NCBI GenBank assembly: GCA_044507625.1
Contig: JBIQJE010000007.1
Location: 62,001-126,000, forward strand
DNA: 64,000 nt
Reading direction: 5' to 3'
Origin: Hyphomicrobium_A sp044507625
Lineage (GTDB): Bacteria > Pseudomonadota > Alphaproteobacteria > Rhizobiales > Hyphomicrobiaceae
The notes below the pieces were generated by a model, which was not told the origin of the DNA, made no database searches, and worked only from the letters and a program-made list of their open reading frames with translations. Of the stretch, positions 8,092-16,429 are shown piece by piece (the first letter of the stretch is position 1; every line of letters starts with the position of its first letter). A program made the translations under genes and the position numbers.

Positions 8092-9288
8092 TCAATCCAC
8101 CAGATCGAACGCGGCCGCGAGATCCTGCGCTCCGGGCAGCTTCTGCTCCGCCACCATCTTCGCGTCGGTCGCAGCAATCAGCTTGGCGACGGTATTGTTG
8201 CGTGCCGCCACGGGATTGCGCTCATACCCGCCGCGCTGGAAGAAGTTGGACGTCGGCACCTTCTCGCGCAGGGTGCGCGGCATCACCAGCATGTCGTAGC
8301 CGTTGCCGTCGCCCGTCAGGTTCATCATCTCCAGCTCGGCGGCGGTGAGCGGCGGGCGATAGCCCTTGCGCCTGGCAAAATCGACCGAGTTCGTCAGCTT
8401 GCGAGTCTGCAGCATCGGCCCGATGTCGATATCGAGGTTGAGGGCGTGCGCCCCGACACCCTTCGGGGTCACCGCAAGCCGCCCGTGCGCGTTCCAGTCG
8501 TTCGGGACGGTACGTGCGAACGCAACCATCTTCTTGAGTTTGGAGATCTTGTCCCGCAGCGCTTGCGTCCGCGCTTCGTCCGCCCCTTCGAGCTTGGCCT
8601 TCAGCTCGGCGATGAACTCGTCCCCGGCCTCGGCGAGCAGGCTCACCGTGTTCGTCGTGAGGAGCTGATTGTAGCCCAGCGCCGTCGAGATCACCTTCGC
8701 CTTCGGGTCGTACTCTCTGCCCGCCTGGATGTCGTATTTGCCGTTTCCACCCGCCTCGAAGCCATAGATCTTGACGCATACGTTGCGCTCCAGACCCTTT
8801 GCCGCCGCAACGCGCGCATACGCCCGCTTGAAGGCGATCTCGTCGGCCGGGAACTCCGGCACGAAATCGAACTCCTCCTTCGCGGCCGCAAGGAACTCCG
8901 GCACGTCGGGAATTTCGCTCTTCGTCTTCGGGGCGAGCGGGTTTTCCGGCTTCGGCGGACCGGTATAGACGGGCGGCTGGGTCATCACGTAATCGGCCGT
9001 CGTGAGCGCTATTCCGTTCGCCATCTTCGTCCGGCGGCGCGAGCGCTTTTCCGTCACCGCCTGCCAGTACGGCGCCGCAATCTTCTCGTACGCCTCCCAG
9101 GCTTTGTTGTGGGCTGCGAGCAGTTTGCGATAATCGTCGAGGTGCGCCTTCATCGGCACGGGCTCGCCGTCGCTACCGGGCACCGCATCCACAGCGCCGG
9201 CGTTCGCGGGCATCAATGCCATGAGAGCGCAGGCGAATGTTGCAGCCACGGCAAAGCGGCACGTGACGCTCGAGGGCGGGTAAAGCAT
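8092..9288 (-). CDS. Exported protein of unknown function, possibly lysozyme/transglycosylase-like
   Basis: The start is set at 9288, where a strong GGAGG precedes the ATG and a signal peptide follows (MLYPPSSVTCRFAVAATFAC to PANAGA). The frame extends further upstream, but that part looks non-coding. The mature ~370-residue protein has a basic patch (EKRSRRRTK) and a region with Glu in YGFEAGGNGKYD followed by STALGYNQLLTT. That order resembles the E...GxxQ arrangement of soluble lytic transglycosylases and other lysozyme-fold enzymes. Further on, a charged helical stretch and QTRKLTNSVDFARRKG follow. The enzyme call is only a guess from this local similarity. The gene is divergent from the membrane protein gene at 9459, sharing a 170-bp promoter region. 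Confidence 0.65.
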   Translation of the reverse strand: MLYPPSSVTCRFAVAATFACALMALMPANAGAVDAVPGSDGEPVPMKAHLDDYRKLLAAHNKAWEAYEKIAAPYWQAVTEKRSRRRTKMANGIALTTADYVMTQPPVYTGPPKPENPLAPKTKSEIPDVPEFLAAAKEEFDFVPEFPADEIAFKRAYARVAAAKGLERNVCVKIYGFEAGGNGKYDIQAGREYDPKAKVISTALGYNQLLTTNTVSLLAEAGDEFIAELKAKLEGADEARTQALRDKISKLKKMVAFARTVPNDWNAHGRLAVTPKGVGAHALNLDIDIGPMLQTRKLTNSVDFARRKGYRPPLTAAELEMMNLTGDGNGYDMLVMPRTLREKVPTSNFFQRGGYERNPVAARNNTVAKLIAATDAKMVAEQKLPGAQDLAAAFDLVD

Positions 9289-9458
9289 TGGGCCTCCATC
9301 GGACCGCCGGCTGCACGTGCCGTCGGCATACGAAGTTGGGCGTTTATCGGATTTCATTGCGGCAGGGGCAGGGTAGGGCGAGCTAAAAACGTATAAAAGC
9401 CCGGAGCGCCAATTGCCGCCCCGCATCCTTAATTGCGCAAATACGGAGCATTTCCACC

Positions 9459-10382
9459 GTGGCCGACAGTATCGAGCTCACCGACATCGCATTGCGCATC
9501 ATTGGCGCCTTTTATGCATTCGCCGGCTTTCTGGCAACGCACGCCGGTATCACCTCGCACTTTCTCGATCGGGCGATCGCCGCGATCTCGATGAAAAAGA
9601 CGGACCCGCGGGAGAACGCGCAAACCACCTGGCTCATGGCCAGCGCGGCCATCGTGTACGCTGGCGGCGTGCTCCTTCTTGCCGGGCTCGAAGCCGCCGT
9701 CTGGGTGTTCGCCCTGTCCGCGCTGGCGCAGGTTGCTTACCTCTCCTATATCGCACCGCGCTATTTCGACGTCGTGGATCCGCCCGATCCGCGGGGACGT
9801 CGCCAGACGACCAACGCCTCTGTAATCTACGCGGCGGCAACAGCCTTCGTCCTATGGGCGGCCTGGCGCGGACGTCTGACGGCGCTCGACGAAGCGTCGC
9901 GAACGGAACTGATTGCCGTCGCATGTGCGCTGCTTCTCTACGGCGGATATTTGCTACGCGCACTGCTGCGGTCGCCTCGCGGGCCTTCGGCGAGCGCCTT
10001 CTCAGTATTCGACCCGGACGGCCCCGCACTCCCGTCACACGAGTCGACACGTATCAAGGTCATGGCCGATTACGCCTGTGACCCGCTCTGGGCGCTCGAC
10101 GATCAGCGCTACGGCTGTTTCTCGCCCGACCTGATCGATATCTCACAGACGCTGCGCAACGATCTCAAGGCTTGGGCGAAGGCCTATGACAATTCGATCG
10201 ACACCGCCGATCCCGCCACCAACATTTGGACCGACGAGCAATATGCCGCGCACGAACGCCAAGGCCGGGAACTCGCCCTGCGCCTCAAGCGCGAGCGGCC
10301 CGACCTAATGGTCTTCGTCCTGGAAGCGGACGTCGGCGTCGTGGAGGTGCACGCTGGAGAACCTGCACCGGACGCCGTCTAG
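9459..10382 (+). CDS. Membrane protein with C-terminal soluble domain, unknown function
   Basis: This 307-residue protein starts at GTG, with GGAG ten bases upstream. Hydrophobic segments appear at about residues 10-30, 62-82, 84-102, 125-140 and 148-168. A soluble C-terminal domain of about 125 residues follows, with many acidic and aromatic residues (YACDPLWALDDQRYGCFS, and WTDEQYAAHERQGRELALRL). No catalytic motif is recognised. Its last codons belong to a 12-base direct repeat (CCGGACGCCGTC at 10368 and again at 10385). It is convergent with the small membrane protein gene at 10401. It is part of the patch separating trpD from trpC. Confidence 0.65.
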   Translation: MADSIELTDIALRIIGAFYAFAGFLATHAGITSHFLDRAIAAISMKKTDPRENAQTTWLMASAAIVYAGGVLLLAGLEAAVWVFALSALAQVAYLSYIAPRYFDVVDPPDPRGRRQTTNASVIYAAATAFVLWAAWRGRLTALDEASRTELIAVACALLLYGGYLLRALLRSPRGPSASAFSVFDPDGPALPSHESTRIKVMADYACDPLWALDDQRYGCFSPDLIDISQTLRNDLKAWAKAYDNSIDTADPATNIWTDEQYAAHERQGRELALRLKRERPDLMVFVLEADVGVVEVHAGEPAPDAV

Positions 10383-10400
10383 TTCCGGACGCCGTCCAGT

Positions 10401-10631
10401 CTAGACAGCATGCCGCGCATGCGCGCGCTGCCAGCGCGAGCGCAGCATCGGCGCGATCTGCCACGCAATGAAGGGAGTGAGCGCAAAGCTGGCGATCACC
10501 ACGGCTGGCATCCAGAAAAAGAGATCGTCCTGGAAGGCGGGAATAGACAGCACCACGATGGCGCCGATGCCGAAGAGCACGGCATTCACCATCATGCCGA
10601 CGAGAACGGAAATGTAAGCGCGCGTTGACAT
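10401..10631 (-). CDS. Small two-span membrane protein
   Basis: This 76-residue protein starts MSTRAYISVLVGMMVNAVL. It has two hydrophobic helices (~8-30 and ~39-60) and a basic C-terminal tail (RSRWQRAHARHAV), so both ends should face the cytoplasm. The start is supported by GAGG nine bases upstream. The gene is divergent from trpC (about 190 bp) and convergent with the gene ending at 10382. The function is unknown. Confidence 0.6.
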   Translation of the reverse strand: MSTRAYISVLVGMMVNAVLFGIGAIVVLSIPAFQDDLFFWMPAVVIASFALTPFIAWQIAPMLRSRWQRAHARHAV

Positions 10632-10820
10632 GGAAGACCTCAACGGTTGCCGGATCAACGCCCCCTGCCCAATGCGGTTCCAGAGGTCTCCTAATGCCGC
10701 CCATGCCGTATTCCAAGAAAGCGTCAGCCGCGCCTGCAGCAGACAGGCGATAGCCCCTCGCTTGACCCGCCCCTGGGGTCCGGGTAGCAACCGTCTATCC
10801 TGCGGCGTACTCTTGATCCC

Positions 10821-11624
10821 ATGGCTGACATCCTCGAAAAAATAACGCGCTATAAGCTGGAAGAGATCGCCGCCGCCAAGGCCGTCGCGCCCCTGCGCGT
10901 CGTCGCCGAACTGGCCCGCAGCGCGCCGCGCGTGCGTCCCTTCGCCGATGCGTTGGCCGCCAAGCATGCCGCGGGCGTGCCGGCGCTCATCGCTGAGATC
11001 AAGAAGGCGAGTCCATCGAAGGGTCTCATCCGCGCCGACTTCAATCCCCGCGCGCTCGCCAAAGCCTACGAGGCCGGCGGTGCCGCATGCCTTTCGATCC
11101 TCACCGACACGCCGTCGTTTCAGGGCGCACCCGAATTTCTCACGCAGGCGCGCGCCGCCGTGTCCCTCCCCGTCCTGCGCAAGGATTTCATGCTCGACAC
11201 CTACCAGGTCGCCGAGGCGCGTGCCTGGGGCGCCGACTGCATCCTCATCATCCTCGCCCAGGTGGACGATGCCACCGCCCGCGAGCTTGCGCGCGCGGCG
11301 AAGGACTGGGGCATGGACGCCATCGCGGAGGTCCACGACGACGCCGAGCTCGACCGCGCGCTGAAGCTCGACTGCCGCCTCATCGGCATCAACAATCGCA
11401 ACCTGAAAACCTTCGACGTCACGCTGAAAACGACGGAGCGGCTGGCCCCGCGCGTGCCGAAGGATCGCATCGTCGTCGGCGAAAGCGGCATCTTCACCCC
11501 GGCCGACATCTCCCGCCTGCAGCGCGTGGGCGTCGAGACATTCCTCGTCGGCGAAAGCCTCATGCGCCAGGCCGACGTGACGGCCGCCACGCAGGCCCTG
11601 CTCGCGCCCGAGCCGGTGCCATGA
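10821..11624 (+). CDS. trpC: Indole-3-glycerol-phosphate synthase
   Basis: TrpC closes the indole ring from CdRP. It is a 267-residue TIM barrel with the expected motifs: AEIKKASPSKGLIR (catalytic Lys), LSILTDTPSFQGAPEFL, VLRKDFMLDTYQV, GINNRNLKTFDV and VGESGIFTPADI. There is no fused TrpF domain. It follows an upstream region of about 190 bp. Its TGA overlaps an ATG (ATGA) that opens a 16-codon frame running into the moaC start. Separation from trpD by about 3 kb suggests it has its own promoter here. Confidence 0.96.
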   Translation: MADILEKITRYKLEEIAAAKAVAPLRVVAELARSAPRVRPFADALAAKHAAGVPALIAEIKKASPSKGLIRADFNPRALAKAYEAGGAACLSILTDTPSFQGAPEFLTQARAAVSLPVLRKDFMLDTYQVAEARAWGADCILIILAQVDDATARELARAAKDWGMDAIAEVHDDAELDRALKLDCRLIGINNRNLKTFDVTLKTTERLAPRVPKDRIVVGESGIFTPADISRLQRVGVETFLVGESLMRQADVTAATQALLAPEPVP

Positions 11625-11663
11625 GCGCATCGTGGGCATCGTGGGCATCTGGAGTGCGCCACC

Positions 11664-12149
11664 GTGGCTAAGCTCTCGCACATCGACGAGAAGGGCGAGG
11701 CGCGCATGGTCGACGTCTCCGAGAAGCCCGCAACGGCGCGCACCGCCACCGCCACGGGCTTCATCGCCATGGCCCCCGCGACACTCGAGCTGCTGCAGTC
11801 CGGCAAAGCACCCAAGGGCGACGTGCTCGCAACCGCGCGCATCGCCGGCATCATGGCCGCCAAGCGCACGCATGAGCTGATCCCGCTGTGCCATCCGCTC
11901 AATCTGTCCAAGGTGGTCGTGAGCCTCGAGCCGAGCGAAAGCCCCGCCGGCGTCCGCATCACCGCCGAGGTGAAAACGACGGGCCCGACAGGCGTCGAGA
12001 TGGAAGCGCTGACCGCCGTGTCCGTTGCCTGCCTCACGCTCTATGACATGCTGAAGGCCGTCGACCGCGCCATGCGCATCGAGGCGGTCCATCTCGTGCA
12101 CAAGGCCGGTGGCCGCTCCGGCGACTATCACGCGCCGGAGAAACCTTGA
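11664..12149 (+). CDS. moaC: Cyclic pyranopterin monophosphate synthase (molybdenum cofactor)
   Basis: MoaC converts the MoaA product to cyclic pyranopterin monophosphate in molybdenum cofactor synthesis. The 161-residue length is standard. Family motifs seen: the N-terminal LSHIDEKGEARMVDVS, AARTHEL-like MAAKRTHELIPLCHPL, VKTTGPTGVEMEALTAV, and LYDMLKAVDRAM with the active-site Lys and Asp. The start is GTG at 11664 with GGAG nine bases upstream. It is separated from trpC by 39 bp and from moeA by 1 bp, forming a trpC-moaC-moeA unit. Confidence 0.96.
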   Translation: MAKLSHIDEKGEARMVDVSEKPATARTATATGFIAMAPATLELLQSGKAPKGDVLATARIAGIMAAKRTHELIPLCHPLNLSKVVVSLEPSESPAGVRITAEVKTTGPTGVEMEALTAVSVACLTLYDMLKAVDRAMRIEAVHLVHKAGGRSGDYHAPEKP

Positions 12150-12150
12150 G

Positions 12151-13356
12151 ATGTCTCTGCTTCCGGTCGACGAAGCGCTAAACCGCATCCTCGATGGCGT
12201 TGAACCGCTTCCGCACGAGCGGGTCGATCTTCTCGCGGCGGCAGGCCGCGTGCTCGCCTCCGACGTCGTCGCCCGCCTGACGCAACCCCCGTTCAACGCC
12301 TCCGCGATGGACGGCTACGCCGTGCGCGCAGAAGACACCGCAACGATCCCCGCCGAGCTGACCGTCATCGGCGAAGCCAGCGCCGGCGGACCATTCGACG
12401 GCAGCGTCGGCCCTCGCCAGGCGGTGCGCATCTTCACCGGCGGATCCGTTCCCGCCGGCGCTGATGCCGTGGTCATCCAGGAGGACACCGCGCGCAGCGG
12501 CGCCCGTCTCACCGTGAGCGAGGCGGTAAAGCCAGGAGCCAACATCCGCCGCGCCGGCAGCGACTTCCGCGCCGGGGAAACGCTGCTGCATGCGGGCCGG
12601 CTACTCGATGCATCGGCCATCACGCTGGCTGCGGCCGGTGGATGTGCAGAGCTGGATGTGCGCCGGCGCCCGCGGGTGGCGATCCTCGCCACCGGCGACG
12701 AGCTGGTGGAGCCGGGAACCGAACTCCGCCCCGGTCAGATCGTCTCGTCCAATCCCTACGGCCTCGCCGCCCTCGTTGGCGCAATCGGCGGCGAGCCTCA
12801 CCTCCTCGGCATCGCCGGCGACACCATGGACGAGCTCCACGCGAAGCTCACCCTCGGCGACGACATCGATGTGCTGGTCACCATCGGCGGCGCCTCGGTC
12901 GGCGACCGCGACCTCGTGAAGCCCGCGCTCGAAGCCCGCGGCATGGCCCTCGATTTCTGGAAGGTCGCCATGCGCCCCGGCAAGCCGATGTTGTTCGGAC
13001 GGCTCGATCGAGGCCGCGTGCTGGGCTTGCCCGGCAACCCCCTCTCCTGCCTCATCACCGCACGGATTTTCCTCATTCCCCTGCTCTTTGCCTTGCAGGG
13101 CCGCACCGATGATCCGTTGAAAGAAGAGGCCGCCGTGCTCGGCGCCGGCCTCGAGGCCAACGGGGCACGCCAGCATTACATGCGCGCGCGCCTCGAACCG
13201 ATCGCCGGTGCGCTGCCCCGTGCGACCGCACTCCTCTCCCAGGACAGCGCCCACATCAGCGCTCTCGCCGGTGCCGACGCGCTCATCGTCCGCGCGCCCT
13301 CCGCACCCGCCACCGAAGCGGGAGAGATCGTGCGTGTTCTCCCCCTCGACTTCTAA
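12151..13356 (+). CDS. moeA: Molybdopterin molybdotransferase
   Basis: MoeA inserts molybdate into adenylylated molybdopterin. The start is placed at MSLLPVDEALNRIL, one base after the moaC stop. An in-frame ATG at 12109 lies inside moaC and is less likely. The 401-residue protein has the MoeA signatures PFNASAMDGYAVRAEDT, FTGGSVPAGADAVVIQED, the MoCF fold with ATGDELVEPGTEL and VTIGGASVGDRD, and PGNPLSCLI. Its position between moaC and lexA is conserved in Hyphomicrobiales. Confidence 0.95.
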   Translation: MSLLPVDEALNRILDGVEPLPHERVDLLAAAGRVLASDVVARLTQPPFNASAMDGYAVRAEDTATIPAELTVIGEASAGGPFDGSVGPRQAVRIFTGGSVPAGADAVVIQEDTARSGARLTVSEAVKPGANIRRAGSDFRAGETLLHAGRLLDASAITLAAAGGCAELDVRRRPRVAILATGDELVEPGTELRPGQIVSSNPYGLAALVGAIGGEPHLLGIAGDTMDELHAKLTLGDDIDVLVTIGGASVGDRDLVKPALEARGMALDFWKVAMRPGKPMLFGRLDRGRVLGLPGNPLSCLITARIFLIPLLFALQGRTDDPLKEEAAVLGAGLEANGARQHYMRARLEPIAGALPRATALLSQDSAHISALAGADALIVRAPSAPATEAGEIVRVLPLDF

Positions 13357-13378
13357 AGGCCGGAAATACAACACCCTC

Positions 13379-13407
13379 TTGCGGAACGCTTTAGGAACGA
13401 CTAGGGT
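13379..13407 (+). promoter_or_regulatory. lexA promoter with embedded SOS (LexA) box
   Basis: A direct repeat GAAC-GCTTTAG-GAAC at 13384-13398 matches the alphaproteobacterial LexA operator GAAC-N7-GAAC. It sits within the spacer of a plausible sigma70 promoter: -35 TTGCGG at 13379-13384, exactly 17 bases, then -10 TAGGGT at 13402-13407. The lexA start is at 13461. LexA bound here would block polymerase directly, so lexA is expected to be autoregulated and DNA-damage inducible. Confidence 0.8.
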
Positions 13408-13460
13408 ACGTTCATGCTTTGTCCAGACAACTGGACGGGCACCGACGCACGGGAGGCCCG

Positions 13461-14162
13461 ATGCTCACCGAGAAGCAAAAAGAGCTGCTGCTCTTCATCC
13501 ATGACCGCATGCAGGAAAAAGGCGTGCCGCCATCGTTCGATGAGATGAAGGACGCGCTCGATCTGAAATCGAAATCCGGAATTCACCGGCTCATCACCGC
13601 CCTCGTAGAGCGCGGCTTCATCCGCCGCCTGCCCCACCGGGCCCGCGCCATCGAAGTCATCCGCCTGCCCGAGAACCAATCCGCCCCCGTTGCCGCTGCC
13701 CGCCGCTCGGGCCTCAGCGTGATCGAAGGCAGCCGGAGCCGCGATCTTTCACCGCCACCCTCGACGGTCATCGACAGCCGCACCGTATCCGTGCCCGTCA
13801 TGGGCCGCATTGCCGCCGGCACGCCGATCAGCGCCATTCAGAACCATAGCCACGACATCGCCTGCCCCCCCGATCTCCTCACCAATGGCGAGCATTTCGC
13901 GCTCGAGGTGAAGGGCGATTCGATGATCGAGGCGGGCATCCTCGACGGCGATATCGTCGTCATCCGCCGCTGCGACACCGCCGAGAACGGCGACATCGTC
14001 GTGGCGCTGGTTGATTCCGAGGAGGCGACGCTGAAGCGGCTGCGCAAGAAGGGTACGACGATTGCCCTCGAAGCCGCCAACCCGGAATTCAAGACGCGCA
14101 TCTTCGGGCCCGATCAGGTCGACATCCAGGGCCGCCTCGTCGGACTGATGCGCCGCTATTGA
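13461..14162 (+). CDS. lexA: LexA SOS repressor (self-cleaving serine protease)
   Basis: LexA represses the SOS regulon until RecA filaments trigger its self-cleavage. The start at 13461 is preceded by GGGAGG; the in-frame ATG at 13419 lacks one. The protein has 233 residues. The N-terminal winged helix spans ~1-65 (LTEKQKELLLFIHDRMQEKG). The cleavage site is Ala-Gly in GRIAAGTPIS, the nucleophile Ser is in GDSMIEAG, and the general-base Lys is in SEEATLKRL. The linker (~75-115) is longer than in Escherichia coli LexA, as usual in alphaproteobacteria. The stop codon overlaps the convergent comEC by 7 bp. Confidence 0.96.
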   Translation: MLTEKQKELLLFIHDRMQEKGVPPSFDEMKDALDLKSKSGIHRLITALVERGFIRRLPHRARAIEVIRLPENQSAPVAAARRSGLSVIEGSRSRDLSPPPSTVIDSRTVSVPVMGRIAAGTPISAIQNHSHDIACPPDLLTNGEHFALEVKGDSMIEAGILDGDIVVIRRCDTAENGDIVVALVDSEEATLKRLRKKGTTIALEAANPEFKTRIFGPDQVDIQGRLVGLMRRY

Positions 14163-16372
14163 TCCGCCCGCTGCTGACCCACTTGACCGCCGCGGGCCTC
14201 GCGCACGCCTTCTTGGGTGCGCGCACGCCGCTCCGGCGGCATCGACCACGGCCGCGCGCCGCGCACGCCGGCCACCGTCTCGACCCGTATCGTACCGTCG
14301 GGATTGATGTAGATTGCATGCGCGCCGTGGCGCCGCGCCGCGAAGAAATCAACGACCGTCTTCGGCGCCGTACAGTCGCGGGGACTGACGAGCTCCGACA
14401 CGAGGATGCCGGCACGCCGGCAGTCCTCTGCGAAGGCTGCCGGATGCCGCACCACGGCGAGCGGAATACGTCCGGCCGTTGCGACGCACCCGATGCCATC
14501 GCACTTGAATGTCGAACCGCTGATCGCCGTCTCGATGCTGCTGCGCCAGCCGTCGTGCTCCACCCAGCGCTGCAACTCGAACGATGTCCGGCTCGCGCCG
14601 ATGGCCGACAGCCCGCCTTCGGCACCGCGCACCGCGACCAGCGCCCCGTCGCGTCCGACCAGAAGATCGGGCATGCGCAGCGTCGGTGCCAGCGCGATGC
14701 CGATGGCGATCACAGCAAACCCGGCAAGGCGCCATCGCGTCTGCCATAGGATCAGCCACAGCCCGCCCGCGACCATCGACAGGAAGGCGACAGTCGGCAT
14801 CGCGGGCACGTTGATCACGGCCCCAGGCAGCTTTGCCACGCGCAGCGCGATCCACACCATCGCATCGATGCCCCAGCCCATCACGTAGAGCGGGATCATT
14901 TCGAGCCCCAGCGGCATCACCACGAGCGCCGCCAGCGCCGCCGGCATCACAATGATATCGCACACCGGCAGGGCGACGAGGTTCGCGAGCACCGCGTACT
15001 GCTGGCTCGTGTGGAAATGGTAGGCCGAGAACGGGGCCACAGCCGCGCTGGCGATGAGCGTCGACAGCACGATGCCGCCGAAGAAAAACACGACGCGCAT
15101 TCCCGGAAGTTGCATCGCTGTCAGCCATCCTGGGCGCCTTTGCAGCGCTTCGTAGATGCTCACGAGCGCGAGCACGGCCGCGAAGGACATCTGAAATCCG
15201 ACGTCCAGAAGGCTCTCCGGATAGATGACGAGAATGATCGCCGCCGTCAGCACGACATTGCGCAGCGCGAGCGCAGGACGGTCGAGCAGCACGGCGAAGA
15301 ACATGATCGTCACCATGATCGCCGAGCGAACGGTGGCAAATGCGCCGCCCGATATCAGCAGGTAGCCGAATGCCCCCGCGATAGCCGCCACCGCGGCCCA
15401 TTTCTTGATCGGATAGCGCAGCGCGATCGCGGGGAAGAGCGCGAGCAGAAAGCGGACGCTGAAGAATACCGCTCCCGCCATGATCGCCATGTGGAGACCG
15501 GAGATCGACAGGATGTGCACGATGCCGGAATCGCGGAACGCATCGTTCGTTGCTTCGGAAATGCCGCCGCGCTCTCCGGTGATCAAAGCGGTGGCGATGG
15601 CGCCCCGCTCTCCCGGCAGCGCCTCGGCTATACGCGCGCCAATCGCCTGGCGCACCCGTTCCACCCGCGCCCAAAGGCGCAGATCGAGCGGCATCATCGC
15701 GTGCCTATTCTCTTCGATCTGCGGACGCGACAGCGTGTAGCCAACAGCGCCGAGGCTGCGGAACCAGGCCTGGCGGCCGAAGTCATAGTCGCCCGGAAGC
15801 GCTGGCGCCGACGGAGGCATGAGCGTCGCGCGTACGCGCACGAAGGATCCGGGCGCAAGCTCGGGCACCGCGCGCACCGTCGTGATGCGGACGCGCGCCG
15901 GCAGCACATCGGCTGCGAGCGCGCCGATCGAGGCAACGCGCAGCGTGAGCCGCTGGCCCCGCTGCGGGCGCGGCTCCACCAGCTCGACCCATCCGCGCAC
16001 GTCGGCGGCGCTGAGCTGCTTGGTGAGAACCGGCGCGCGCACGAATTCGACTCGCATCTTTGCGAGTGCAAATCCGAGCGCTGCGGCAAGCAGGGCTGCA
16101 GTCAACAATCCCGCGAGCATGGAGCCGGACCTGCCAACCGCCGCCCGCCAGGCGACCATGCATGCAACCGGCGCCACCGCCGCGACCGTATACGGCTCCG
16201 AAGGCAACGCGAAATAGAGCCCGATCCCGCAGCCGATCATCACCGGCAGCCAGTAGAACCAGCGCTCCTGCTCCGCCTCGAGCCGACGCTGAAACGCGGC
16301 GAATATGCCGCCGCCTCCCGCGCCGGCCACCGTCTGCATCACAACTCCCCCGGTGCCCCTTACCCCATCCAT
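14156..16372 (-). CDS. comEC: ComEC/Rec2-family DNA-uptake channel protein
   Basis: This is a 738-residue polytopic membrane protein. It has an N-terminal DUF4131-type region with a soluble OB-like part (~70-220) and a central competence domain (~250-560) with the family signature HILSISGLHMAIMAGAVFF. The C-terminal ~150 residues replace the metallo-beta-lactamase domain of full-length ComEC; no HxHxDH motif is visible. In competent bacteria ComEC forms the channel that moves single-stranded DNA into the cytoplasm. Many alphaproteobacteria keep the gene without known competence. It is convergent with lexA and divergent from gltX. Confidence 0.9.
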   Translation of the reverse strand: MDGVRGTGGVVMQTVAGAGGGGIFAAFQRRLEAEQERWFYWLPVMIGCGIGLYFALPSEPYTVAAVAPVACMVAWRAAVGRSGSMLAGLLTAALLAAALGFALAKMRVEFVRAPVLTKQLSAADVRGWVELVEPRPQRGQRLTLRVASIGALAADVLPARVRITTVRAVPELAPGSFVRVRATLMPPSAPALPGDYDFGRQAWFRSLGAVGYTLSRPQIEENRHAMMPLDLRLWARVERVRQAIGARIAEALPGERGAIATALITGERGGISEATNDAFRDSGIVHILSISGLHMAIMAGAVFFSVRFLLALFPAIALRYPIKKWAAVAAIAGAFGYLLISGGAFATVRSAIMVTIMFFAVLLDRPALALRNVVLTAAIILVIYPESLLDVGFQMSFAAVLALVSIYEALQRRPGWLTAMQLPGMRVVFFFGGIVLSTLIASAAVAPFSAYHFHTSQQYAVLANLVALPVCDIIVMPAALAALVVMPLGLEMIPLYVMGWGIDAMVWIALRVAKLPGAVINVPAMPTVAFLSMVAGGLWLILWQTRWRLAGFAVIAIGIALAPTLRMPDLLVGRDGALVAVRGAEGGLSAIGASRTSFELQRWVEHDGWRSSIETAISGSTFKCDGIGCVATAGRIPLAVVRHPAAFAEDCRRAGILVSELVSPRDCTAPKTVVDFFAARRHGAHAIYINPDGTIRVETVAGVRGARPWSMPPERRARTQEGVREARGGQVGQQRADQ

Positions 16373-16429
16373 CCAAGCATGCTACATCGCTTAAAAGCAC
16401 CCCGCATTCCAACGGCAATCGATAACAAG

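Noticed and set aside
10632..12296. Minus-strand frame of over 500 codons upstream of the small membrane protein
   Set aside because: It is the antisense of trpC and moaC, with no ribosome binding site and no family features; only the last 76 codons (10401-10631) are credible.
14156..14162. 7-bp overlap of the lexA and comEC 3' ends considered as a frame error
   Set aside because: Both stops are in frame with well-conserved proteins; short convergent overlaps are common in compact genomes.
15011..16429. Long open frame running upstream of gltX
   Set aside because: It is the antisense of comEC kept open by high GC; its translation is low-complexity Arg/His-rich and the GltX family N-terminus begins at 16430.
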